Of a DNA stretch of 64,000 bases, positions 44,990 through 54,870 are shown in pieces. The notes below the pieces were generated by a model, which was not told where the DNA came from, did no database searches, and was given only the letters and a program-made list of their open reading frames with translations. The stretch covers positions 109,324,308 to 109,388,307 of the forward strand of contig CM043966.1 of the NCBI GenBank assembly GCA_014529385.2, read 5' to 3'. This stretch comes from Adiantum capillus-veneris. Lineage: Eukaryota; Streptophyta; Polypodiopsida; Polypodiales; Pteridaceae. The translations under genes were made by a program, and so were the position numbers. How positions within the stretch are numbered: position 1 is the first letter of the stretch; each line of letters opens with the position of its first letter.

Positions 44990-45220
44990 TTAAGTGGGAG
45001 GTTGTTGGGATTAAAGCCCAAGTGGCCTCTTATGCGGATATGGCCGGCCGCCCGCCTAACTCACTTACCTCTAACTCTTTGTATATACTAACATATTCTT
45101 TGTGAATACCAAAGGAATTGGGAGATAACCCTTCTAACAGTTCTCTGCGTACTGTGTACTGTGTAAGCTGTGTGTGTGTGTGAGAGAGAGAGTCGACCCA
45201 CGCTCCGCTCCGCGACTTCA
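44990..45220 (+). repeat. Copia C polypurine tract and 3' LTR
   Basis: The purine-rich AAGTGGGAGG before TGTTGGGATT marks the plus-strand primer. The LTR (45003-45220) is 218 bp and matches the 5' LTR apart from one GT unit. It is followed by TGTCT. Confidence 0.93.
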
Positions 45221-45386
45221 TGTCTTGCACTCTTGCTTGCAATCGGGTTGGGAACACACACTGCAATAGGGATGGACGAAAAACACTGGTTCTTTTTCTC
45301 TCACTCTCGTGTGTATATGGCTAGATAGCCGTCTCTCCATCAGATTCTCTTGCTTATGAGCTCAAGGGCTGGATAGTAGAACCCTC

Positions 45387-45428
<42 letters not shown>

Positions 45429-45530
45429 GAGATTCGACTGGATAGCAAGCACTCCTTATGCAGAGAAAAAGAAAACGAGAAAAACTTCCCCTCTAGCTAT
45501 CTCTTCTCTTCTCTTCTCTATCTATACTAT
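45221..45530 (+). repeat. Repeat family U, right half
   Basis: It resumes the family after copia C: GCACTCTTGCTTGCAATCGG, CACTGGTTCTTTTTCTCTC, GTGTGTATATGGCTAGATAG, a CT microsatellite (about 45386-45424) and AAAAACTTCCCCT, each with a counterpart at 14275-14600. Confidence 0.8.
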
Positions 45531-45589
45531 ATACACAAGAAATTTTGGACAAATTCGCACAATAATTCCCACATTGTGACTTACCTCGA

Positions 45590-45737
45590 CATCATGAGCT
45601 TCTGTGAGGGAGGCACCGCATGCCTAGCTAGGTACGATTGGGGGCAGGGGACTGCCGGCCCCCCCGGCCCGGGGGTCCCCTGCCCCCAATCGTACCTAGC
45701 TAGGCATGCGGTGCCTCTCGAGCAGAAGCTCATGATG
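45590..45737. other. 148-bp near-perfect palindrome, GC-rich centre
   Basis: CATCATGAGCTTCTG at the left equals the reverse complement of the right end CAGAAGCTCATGATG. After a short mismatch the arms pair again through AGGCACCGCATGCCTAGC, TAGGTACGATTGGGGGCAGG and GGAC. The centre is GGCCCCCCCGGCC-like. It could be a MITE-type foldback or a small-RNA hairpin. No target duplication is clear. Confidence 0.85.
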
Positions 45738-46914
45738 TTATTCATTGTATGAAAAACACTGAAAAGACTTCGTTTTCCTACATGAGAAAATTTCTAAATC
45801 TTCTCGTGATACTTAAGGGAGGTGACCACTATTTTGGGCACCTCCCCCTTGTCTTTGACACATGGAAGTAGTAGAAGAAAAAATGAAATTAATAGATGAA
45901 AATTAATAGAAAGGCTGAAATTCATACAAAATTCCTTTTCTTGAATTTTCCAAGAGGAAATCTTACAAAATTAGGTTTATTTTTGGGGTCTTTACAATAA
46001 TTTTCTCTAGTTTGAGGCGGAATTTCTCCTTTTTCCCTTGCCTTCAACCGGCATTTTTGAAATTGAAAACGGCATGATATTAAGCTGAGACACATTCAAT
46101 CCGGTTCACCAAAATATGTTTCCCTAGTGCGCGCCTAATTAAAAGATTCAGTTACAGATTTCCTTTTCAAAAAATTAAACTACTTTTCATCATACTGTAT
46201 CCAGTGTTCGGGAAAAATCATTTTTCCAAGCATACAAAATTCCTTTCCTTGAATTTTCCAAGAGGAAATTTTAGAAAATTAGTTTACTTTTTCAGGTTTT
46301 TACACTATTTTTCTCTTTTTTGGGGTGGAATTCCTCCTTTCCCCCTTGCTATCAACCGGCATTTTGGAAATTCAAAAGGGCACGATATTAAGCTGAGACA
46401 CATTTTTCCCGAACACTGACTGTATCCAATAAGGGAAAGGGAAGGGTAGCAACATGCAAGCATGTGCCTGCAGAGGTAGCAGCCTATCAAAACCTGGAAA
46501 AAGTCCCCACTCCCCAAGGGAATTAAGGGAAGGGTAGTAACTTGCAACTTTGCAAACATGCACCTGGCTATAAAAACGGTTACCGAGTTGTCTACATTTA
46601 AAGCAAAAAATAATTTCAGCACCTTCATCACTGTCTTGGCTACGTTTAAAGCAGTAAATAAACCTCAATTGATAGACTTACCTTCTTGGTTTGTTGAATT
46701 ACCTCAAGTTCAACCATGCATTCTTAAGCCTTAAAAACTCTCCCATTCTATTCATACCAAAAAAGCTCAACTGATCAAGTGATGGAATGAGTTTGTGTTT
46801 GAATCAAATCATGGCTCAAAGTTTGGGGAAACTGAAGAAGCATCTTCTATACTCCTGTGCCAGATATATGAATAATTACAATATGTCCATAGGTGCACAT
46901 AGATACCTTTGATC
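45738..46914. other. Non-coding DNA with a 170-bp direct repeat pair
   Basis: Segments at about 45925-46100 and 46230-46405 are similar copies: CATACAAAATTCCTTT(T/C)CTTG, CCAAGAGGAAAT, TCAACCGGCATTTT and ATATTAAGCTGAGACACATT. GGAAAAATCATTTTTCC near 46211 and TTTTTCCCGAACACTG near 46402 are partly inverted. No gene is recognised. Confidence 0.6.
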
Positions 46915-47130
46915 ATGCTGAAATAGCCTTCTTCACCAACAGAGGAGTCTTGGTACTATTGGTACTCAGAGACGAGGTCGTTCATCATGGTGAACTCGCC
47001 TTCTTCATCAGCAGAGGCATCTTGGTATTGCTGTTACTCAGAGACGAGCTCGTTCATCATGCTGAGATCGCCTCAACGAGGTCGTTCATGTTGCTAATCA
47101 GCAGTGTTAGAGAGACATAGATGCGTAAGA

Positions 47131-47170
<40 letters not shown>

Positions 47171-47400
47171 TTGCAAATCCACGTGCGTGTTGGAGAGAGA
47201 AAGAGACAGACAGACGCATGACCGTGGCTTGCATGCGCGCACACACAGAGAGAGAGAGAGAGAGAGTGTTAGAAATACATGTATTTATATATATACGTAT
47301 TTATGTATGTTTGTATGTATATGTATACATACATACATATCTATAAATATGTAGATATATATATATATATATATATGTAGGTATATATATAAGAATTTCT
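46915..47400. repeat. 72-bp tandem repeat, then GA/TA microsatellites
   Basis: Units starting ATGCTGAAATAGCC at 46915, ATGGTGAACTCGCC at 46987 and ATGCTGAGATCGCC at 47058 share CTCAGAGACGAG and TCGTTCATC; the third is truncated. GA runs follow at about 47136-47167 and 47246-47267, with TATG and TA repeats to 47391. Confidence 0.75.
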
Positions 47401-47480
47401 CTAATTCTACAATAACCTTCTAGCTCAAGCTTACTCATTAGTGTCATTCAAACCGAACTATTCGCAGTCGCTCAGGCAAG

Positions 47481-48935
47481 GTGCCGCTAAGACGCAAACA
47501 CTCACAGCTTTCTCAAAAGAGTCCATTCTCGCTTGGCCACTTAGTTACTCCTATAGAGAAACTTCTCTCGAAAAACCTTTTACCAGCAATGGCAATGATT
47601 ATCTCATCCCTTAAAAAGCTTCTGACAGACAATATTGAAATTGAAGAGCAATCTCCTCAAGGACGATGGAGTTTACCCAAGGTATCTACTTCTCAAGTAT
47701 ACAAGCATAACAAAAATTTTGCATTATCTGTCAATACTCTGTATCATGAGACATATGGTAAACTGACAATCAAGGATAGTGACAATCATGATCACATAAT
47801 CCACTTGTTTGAAGAGCTAGCAGAATTTCAGAAAAACTAGCTGGCTTTAAAGAGGAATCACCAGTTTTCTCACATAGGTTACATAGCCGTAGGTATCATT
47901 CCTTTGTTTCGTGAGGGATTGAACGTATCTTGTATAGGAGCCTTGCTTGACACTAGGCATGAAAACCTAAGTGACCAAACCATCAGTATTCTGCAAGGAA
48001 GCTTGTCTAATGGACCCATATATATTGAATGCTTCCCCAACTTCCCATGCAGCCTTACTAATAGGTATTTCAATGAAGTGATCTCTTTAATGATTAAAAC
48101 CAATGGATTGGATGTGAAAAGCACTGCAGATCACTTCCAAATAGCTTATCTCATAATAGTAAGGACCATAAATACTTGTGTCCCTTCTGTGTATAACTCT
48201 GGGTATTTGAGGGACCATGAGGCATCTAAAGGGCAAAATATAGTGATGAAAGTTGATGACACAACTTCGGGGACTCTACCAGAGATGGTGAAATGACAGG
48301 AAGTTCAATTTCCTGATGAGTGGCAATTGAACATCTCCAAAACACTTATGAATGAAGTTCAATATCCTGAGCCAATGAATGTTGAAAGATTAGGCTCAAC
48401 ACATCAATACAAGATTTTGGGAAAATCAAAGTCTAAGAAAGAACTCGCTTCAGTTCTGGCACCCCCACAGTATAGTCCGGCATCAACTAGCTCTTTCTCC
48501 TCTACCAGCAAAGCTCAGCCTAAGGTGGTATGCATCCGCCCTGAAACCTATAAGGATTTCGAGGGCCTATTCAGATGTAAATTGTGTAATCGCATAATAT
48601 CTACTGATTTTGCTATCAATGGCATTGATTGTCTTACAAAAGATTCCATTAATGACAAAGGTTTGTCAACCAGTCAGCACTACATCCTTCCTTTTCCTAA
48701 TTCTCGATTACAACCATTGGAAGCAACATCAAATTGGCACAGCAACGCCATCAAGAATCTAGTTGTGTTGCAATATCAGGTATTGTCTAAATTGACAGCT
48801 CTAGCCACTCCAGTGTCATTACCTAGCCATGTTTTCTCTATTGAATCAAAGATACCACCAAAACTTGTCCTTACTTTTGGTAACAACAGTCAAGATAAAA
48901 AATTTCCTAGGATGTTTTCGGCAGTACTGCATTAG
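47481..48935 (+). pseudogene. Endogenous pararetrovirus: movement protein region
   Basis: This is the start of a Caulimoviridae-type polyprotein. One frame runs from about 47481 (in-frame ATG at 47589) to 48935, broken by TAG at 47838 and TGA at 48294. About 47870-48180 holds the signature of the viral 30K-superfamily movement protein: IAVGIIPLFREGL, then LLDTRH, then a strand-rich stretch with ECFPNFPCSL and a following helix. Such proteins widen plasmodesmata for cell-to-cell spread. The rest (PPQYSPASTSSFSSTSKAQP) is a Ser/Pro-rich linker. A frameshift lies between 48935 and 49249. The order of later domains confirms the family; the gene is dead. Confidence 0.75.
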
Positions 48936-49199
48936 CCCGCCATCATCGAGTCCCTCTACATATGTCTCCCTTTCTTGAGGAAGACATTGCCGATGGCTTT
49001 GATCCTCATCTCTAGTGGGGGGTAAATGCACAGGTCCAAACCTGGTCAGAAGACAGCAACTTGGAGAAGAGGTACGCAATATCTTGCCAGAAGATAGAGA
49101 TTGGATTGTTTTCAAAGATGAGGCATGTGTTGTGTATGAAGAAATGGAACTGGATGAGTTGGATGTCTTCCTACCATAAATCTTTCCTAATCTAACAGC

Positions 49200-50276
49200 A
49201 TCCTCTGACAAAGACTCACACATCAACACTGATGATGAGATTAGGATCATGAATCCTGTAAGTAAAGAATCGGAGAAAATAAAGATTGAATCTCCAGCAT
49301 CATCATCTACCAGTTTAAAAGGGGTAAGCAAAATTGGAGATATGACCATACTGGACATAGATGGTCTTACCCATGAAGAGATATGGAAGGTGTTTGATTT
49401 TATTTATAATTCTGCACATTATGGGATCCTGTATAAAGACTTAACTCAATGCCAATTTGTTTCTATGATTGTTGTTGGATTTCAAGGAATGTTGAGAGCA
49501 TGGTGGGATGATCTCAACATGGAGAGTAATACCTATATTATGCAAGGAGGACCCGAAGGCAAGGAAAAATTTGATAATGTCATCTCCATGTTGTTCTTTG
49601 CTACCCTTGTGATGCAGTTTTAAGGGTCTACTAGCAAGATTCAGGATGCAATAGAGAAGCCTTCTTCAGAAGCAAGCTCTGTGACGTGACTCAGGTAAAT
49701 AAATATCAACATCACGTGACTCAACTCATGTATCAGTTCCCTGGAGGATATTTCAAAACTGAGTACAAGCAATACTATGTTAATTCTTTTCCGGAATCAT
49801 TTGCGAATCTTATAAAGGAAAGAATTAAGGTTGCAGGTCTACATTTGGATGAAAACATCTCTATTTCCCAAATCAACTCATTTATTAATGAGGTCACTGA
49901 TTTGGAATGTGCTCGATTGCGAGTGAAAAGGGATATCAAGCAAGTAAAGGGATTCAATTCCAGATTTTGTACCAAAGAAACCAAAGACCAACAATTTGGA
50001 TGTAAGCGGTATGAAGAGTGCCACTGTAAAGTCAATCAACAAAGAAATAAATATGGCAAGCGGTTCAAGGTTGTCAGAAGAAAGTGTAAGTTGAGTAGGG
50101 AAGAACGACAACAGGTAAAATTCTATATCTGCAACAAACCTAGTCATATTGCACCTAACTACCCTAAGAGAAAAAAGAAATTTGGTAATGTTGTTCTAAA
50201 GGACAAATATGAGTATGAGGTAGTTTATTGCAACGTTCTTCAGAAAAAGGACTTCCCCATTCAACAATATACTTAG
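49200..50276 (+). pseudogene. Endogenous pararetrovirus: coat protein region
   Basis: Two open stretches (49249-49623 and 49686-50276) in different frames form a gag/coat-type domain: DMTILDIDGLTHEEIWKVFD, GFQGMLRAWWDDL, then YVNSFPESFANLIKERI and VTDLECARLRVKRDI. A basic region leads to a damaged zinc knuckle near 50130: the CX2CX4HX4C pattern is visible but its first and last Cys are Phe and Tyr. The knuckle would bind viral RNA in an intact coat protein. Stops lie at 49621 and 50274, and a frameshift between. The position between movement protein and protease is that expected for the family. Confidence 0.72.
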
Positions 50277-51056
50277 TATGATTCTGATGATACTGACACT
50301 TCTACTGAAGACTCTTGTGGAGAGACTACATCCCCAGAAGAACCAATTTTCTATGATGATAGTTCTATAGAGTTGTTCAACATGGCATGAAAACCCTATG
50401 CTTTCCCCAGACAAAAGAGGTATGAATCTTCTACTGAAGATGAATCAACTACCAGTATTACTGATGAATCAGAAACATGGAAGAAAGAGTCAGGACCTCT
50501 AAAGATGATTTTATCAAGAAAAGAACAATAGAACTACCAACCATTACCTCTGTTCACAAGCATGGTTGAAAAAACCTCAGAGATTGTCAAGCAACAAGAA
50601 TGGAAGCAACAAATGTATAAAGGGGCTGCTATTAATAGTCGTCCGATTACTACAGATCAACCTACAAAACCAGTTACAGCTGAAGGTGCTTCTACTTCTA
50701 GCCAACCACTATTTGGCCAGGCTGCGAAATACACTGAGATATGCAACACGAACGGTAGGGCTATTACAAAAGCTATACAACAAGTACATTTGTGTTGTGA
50801 ATAATTGCTGCAACAAATGAAAGTAGTAGAAACCCAACTCGCTGCTATTGAATCCAAAGTTCACTATACTTATGCTTTGGCCCACCCATCATACTTCCGA
50901 TATAGCAGCTTTGCAACAAGTAGCCAATGAACCTATGGAGCAATGGGTACCTGATTGCACATTGAATGCTTGTGATGTTATTCATTTTGATTCTAAATTC
51001 AATAGAGCATTCTATTCAGAAGTATGTATTAAACTCCCTTAGACACAGTCATTTCA
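50277..51056 (+). pseudogene. Endogenous pararetrovirus: acidic linker before protease
   Basis: The open frame continues with stops. A Glu/Asp/Ser-rich stretch (50280-50500, DTDTSTEDSCGE, SSTEDESTTSITDESE) is followed by a Thr/Pro/Ser-rich part (50562-50804) and by KVVETQLAAIESKV, a short helical segment of the kind seen just before the protease in many members. No catalytic motif. Confidence 0.55.
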
Positions 51057-52790
51057 TGTTGATGCTCTTTGGGACTCTGGTTCAGTAATTTCTTACATTA
51101 ACCAGGCTTTAGTGCCACCATAGCTTATTTAGTATCTACCCTCTAGAATAACTGTGTCCTATGCTAATAATACCAGAGGAAGAATTCAAAAGGTGGTTTC
51201 ATGTAAAATTGCACTTGGACGTGCTGATTTTCAAATCACTCTTTATTTGCACCCACACCCAACTACTGATCTTACTTGGATGTGCTAATTTCATGTAAAA
51301 TTGTACTTGGACGTGCTAATTTTCGTGCTAATTTTGGACTTGTACTTGGGAGCAGATTTGGTCTCACAGGTAACTCCGTTTACTATTCTACCTGATTTGT
51401 CTATACAATTTTAGCTTCATACTTATGAGGTTCACACCAAATCAAGAGGCACTCTTCTTCTTGGGGGGATCATTCCCACTCTTCCTAATCCTCACAAGGA
51501 AGAAAGGTTCAATATTTGGTTTGCATCAGAAAAAGCTAAACATTGAGCAGCTAGAGGAAATCAAAACATTACTGACACAACAAACTAGTGATAACCCACT
51601 GGCATTCTAGGAATGTGAAGAATATTGGGTTTCACTGGTCTTTAGAAGACACAAAACTGTGTAATGAAGAGGTTGCTCAACTGCTGAAGGATGGATCGAT
51701 CTCCTCATCCAACAATGCTTTTGCATGTCAAGCCTTTTATGTGAATAATCATTCGAAACAAAAAGGGGGAAGAAGAGGCCTGTAATCAACTATAAGCCTA
51801 TCAACAATTGGCTAGAGCCCAGGAGATTTCCTTTGCCTCTTAAGGATGAACTACTCCGACGAATAAAAAATTGCAGAGTTTTCTATAAATTTGATCTCAA
51901 AGTGGTTTTTGGAAATTCAAAATACATCCTGCAGATAGGCATAAGACGAGCTTTGTAGTACCACCAGGCATGTTTGAATGGAATTTTCTACCAATGGGTC
52001 TGAAACCGGCTCCATTACTATGCCAAGAAAGAATAGAGTTAATTTTTGCAAAATGCCGAGAATTCTTACTTTTATATATTGATGATATCTTGGTATATTC
52101 CAAGGATATCATTAGTCATATCAAGCATCTGCATATATTCATTAGCAAGTTGCAAAAGACTTGGTTGGTGTTAAGTTTGAAAAAAATTGAGCTTCTCAAG
52201 TGTCTTTCTTGGGAGCTGAAATATTCTCAGGATGTATCAGGATGCAATCTCATGTTCTTAATAAATTGAAAAGCTTTCCTGACATCTTTACTAAAAAATA
52301 GCAAATGCAGTCATTTGTGGGATGTTTACAATGGATAGCTCCCCAATACCCACATTTAGCCAAGGACCTACTTGTTTTCAAAGATTTGGAATGAAATCAA
52401 CATAGTTTACTCAGATGCCTCTAAAGAAGCATGGGGTGGAGTCTTGTGTGAAGACACCAATGATGGACCTATTATCTTCCACCGCTGGGCATCAGGACGC
52501 TTTAAAGACCCTAAGGTTAAATATCACTCCATTCAACAAGAGTTATTAGCAAGAGTGAACTTTGTGCTAGCCTTCCAATTATTCCTAATGGGGATCCCCT
52601 TAACCCTCCGAAGTGATCTTAAACATTTTAGCAGATTTCTAGAAGAAAGGAATGCTGGTAAGGTGGGAAATACACATTATTTTTGATGGTCTTACAAGCT
52701 TAGTCATTTCAACATTTCCTACGAATATGTGCCGGGCCACAAGAATAACATAGCCAACCTCCTCTCACGAATTAAAAGCGGGGGTGAATG
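51057..52790 (+). pseudogene. Endogenous pararetrovirus: protease-RT-RNase H
   Basis: The retropepsin motif ALWDSGSVISYIN is near 51062. RT starts near 51470. Palm motifs RPVINYKPINNWLEP (about 51780) and FEWNFLPMGLKPAP (51970) are followed by the catalytic YIDD at 52075-52086 (LLYIDDILVYSKD). RNase H begins SDASKEAWGGVL (Asp at 52414) and includes SIQQELLA, LRSDLKHF and, after a TGA at 52684, YVPGHKNNIANLLSR. RT copies pregenomic RNA into DNA and RNase H removes the RNA. Many stops and frameshifts break it. There is no integrase between RT and the end, which separates it from gypsy elements. Confidence 0.85.
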
Positions 52791-52799
52791 ATGTGCCAA

Positions 52800-53330
52800 A
52801 ACTTTGCACCTTGTACAAAAGCTACCCAGTAAGTCATTGTACCTAGTTATAGTCTTCTACAAGAAGCCACTATAGATGTAAAAGCTACCCACTAATTCAG
52901 TGTACCTTTACCATATCTCCTTAAAAGGATATCCAATTGTATCCCACTCACCTTTACCTTATCTCCTTAAAAGGATATCCAACTGTATCCCACTCACCTT
53001 TACCTTATCTCCTTAAAAGGATATCCAGCTGTATCCCACTCACAAACCCCGAACTATCTTCCCAATTACTCAAGTTGTATCTTTTAACACCACGTGTCAA
53101 AGATTTCGACTACAGAACTTGTATATAAGAAGACCGAACGCTTGTAGGAAGGCACTGGAGAATAGAAGCCTTTTCTTGTATCTTCCTAACTCTCTCATAG
53201 AGCTATCACTATACTCCCTTGTAATTCACAGTCCTTTGTGTAAGCTATTGTAATTCAGAGTGATCTATGCAAATCATTCTATTCTAACTACTACCTAAGG
53301 AGTCTGTTCTTTTCTGATCATGTGTGTTTT
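52800..53330 (+). promoter_or_regulatory. Putative pararetroviral promoter/intergenic region
   Basis: It lies directly after RNase H, where caulimovirids keep the pregenomic promoter. Three 46-bp repeats start at 52905, 52951 and 52997 (CCTTTACCTTATCTCC, then GGATATCCAACTGTATCCC). A G-box CACGTG (53091-53096) and a TATA box TATATAAG (53122-53129) follow at sensible spacing. I did not find the Met-tRNA primer site here or upstream of the movement protein, so the leader may be rearranged or lost. Confidence 0.6.
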
Positions 53331-53349
53331 AAGTGTATACTCCATTTGT

Positions 53350-53490
53350 CAAATACGTACGTACATACATACATACATGCACACACACACACATATATAT
53401 ATAAATATAAATAAATAAATAAATATATATATATATATATGTATGTATGTATGTAAGTGTATACTCCATTCGTCAAATACGTACGTACAT

Positions 53491-53527
<37 letters not shown>

Positions 53528-53790
53528 AATAAAAATAAATATATATATATATATATGTGTATGTATGTATGTATGATATATATATACACACACACACACA
53601 CACATACATACATACATAGATACATAGATGCATACGTACGTACATACATATACATACATACATATACACACACACACACATACATACATAGATACATAAG
53701 TACGTACGCACATACATATACATACATACATACATATATATGTGTATATCTATATATATATATACATACATACATACAAGATAATTTCTT
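53350..53790. repeat. TACA/TATG/TA complex microsatellite
   Basis: ACGTACATACATAC, CACACACACA, TATATATATA and ATGTATGTATG blocks alternate. GTGTATACTCCATT(T/C)GTCAAATACGTACGTACATAC occurs twice (near 53333 and 53457; quoted loosely), so a unit of about 124 bp has duplicated. Long frames of Tyr/Ile/Cys/Val on both strands are artefacts. Confidence 0.92.
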
Positions 53791-53939
53791 TTTCAAATAT
53801 GGAGTATGTTATGATATTAGTGGACAAATATATAGGGATTTCATGGTAATCTTCTATTATATTTGTGTAAATAGTCCAAGCACTCACATCAAATGCACAA
53901 TTTAACCCTCTAACTTTAAAGAAAGGACATCGATTTTCG

Positions 53940-54870
53940 TATTACCTTCTTTTAGCCAATGAATTGAAGCAGCCAAAGACATACAGCGATGCAGTGCGGA
54001 TTGCGAAGCATCAAGAGTGAAAATTGAAGCGAGAAAAAAAGCTTGGAGTGAAGACTATAGAGTTTGTGCCTTGTTTTTCAAGTTGGGTGTATCCAAGCCC
54101 TCCAATTTTTGTTCCAATGAGAGTGGCAAGTGCGGTGCGCATAGAGGAGATCCATGAAGATTTGAAGATAGAAGATGCTCGTGGTAAAGCCCTTGTTAAG
54201 CATGAAGAACCGAAGGTGATGCCCTTGCAGATTGAAGCAGAGAAACACCTAAAGCCAATGGAATAAGGCCTGGTTGAAGATGTAGCTATTGTTGTGTGTG
54301 AAAGAGGAAGAGATACTTGAGGTGGTGTCCATGGAAAGCTTGACTCCTACGTTTGAAGATGAAGGCCAAGAAGATCAAGAAAGTGAAGAAGAAGCTATTG
54401 TAGGCTATCCAAGAGGATGTGCATGAATTTGATCCCAAGAGGGTGGGGACAACTTAAAGACCGAAGAGAAATTACTAGCCATTTCTTCAAAGGACAAGGA
54501 TTCAATGTCTATGGATGAGGAATTTTTTGATGATGATAGCATGGAATATTTCCTTTGCTCTCTTGTTGAAGGTGATGAAGGGATTGATGATCAACAGGAT
54601 CTTGGAATGGATGTGTTGCCAATGATGAAAGAAGACTACTGAGAGCAAAATTTTGAGGACTTGAAGGATATGGATTTTGGGATGAAGAAACATGGGAAGA
54701 AAACCATTGGGGAGCCAATTTGGATGAATATGTTATTTACCTATTGGAGGATGGGCATGGGTTTGAACAACATGAAGACAGGATGCACGAGCAATAGGAT
54801 CTTTTTGAAGAAAATTTGGTGGAATTTTATCTTTAAGGGGGCTCTCATCTTTGAAGCCTTTTGATCTAGA
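53940..54870 (+). pseudogene. Acidic retroelement-like coding remnant
   Basis: The open stretch 54024-54266 (SWVYPSPPIFVPMRVASAV, then KALVKHEEPKVMPLQIEAEK) is followed by Asp/Glu-rich pieces in shifting frames to about 54870 (SMDEEFFDDDSMEYFLCSLV, GDEGIDDQQDLGMDVLPMM). The style resembles the acidic tail of the gag-like gene at 59402-60050, so it may be the end of a related element. No catalytic domain is recognised. Confidence 0.4.

Larger units (their letters stand above)
39706..45220 (+). mobile_element. Copia element C, complete and recent
   Basis: LTRs at 39706-39921 and 45003-45220, each TGTTGGGATTAAAG...GCGACTTCA. Target duplication TGTCT at 39701-39705 and 45221-45225. Primer site, gag, protease, integrase, reverse transcriptase, RNase H and polypurine tract are all present in copia order. 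The two LTRs appear identical except that the 3' copy has one extra GT unit in a short microsatellite. That points to a very recent insertion. It entered repeat family U, whose intact relative lies at 14218. Confidence 0.96.

Noticed and set aside
45590-45737. A known conserved plant miRNA precursor
   Set aside because: Neither arm contains a mature sequence I recognise from conserved families, and the pairing is too long and perfect for a typical one.
48846-49358. 170-codon minus-strand frame opposite the pararetrovirus
   Set aside because: It is the antisense of the viral polyprotein linker, with Ser-rich shadow composition.
47481-52790. Interpretation as a Ty3-gypsy element
   Set aside because: There is a movement-protein-like domain at the start and no integrase after RNase H; the regulatory region follows directly.
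53318-53905. 140-150-codon frames on both strands rich in Tyr, Ile, Cys and Val
   Set aside because: They come from TACA/TATG repeats; all frames stay open because the repeats lack stops.
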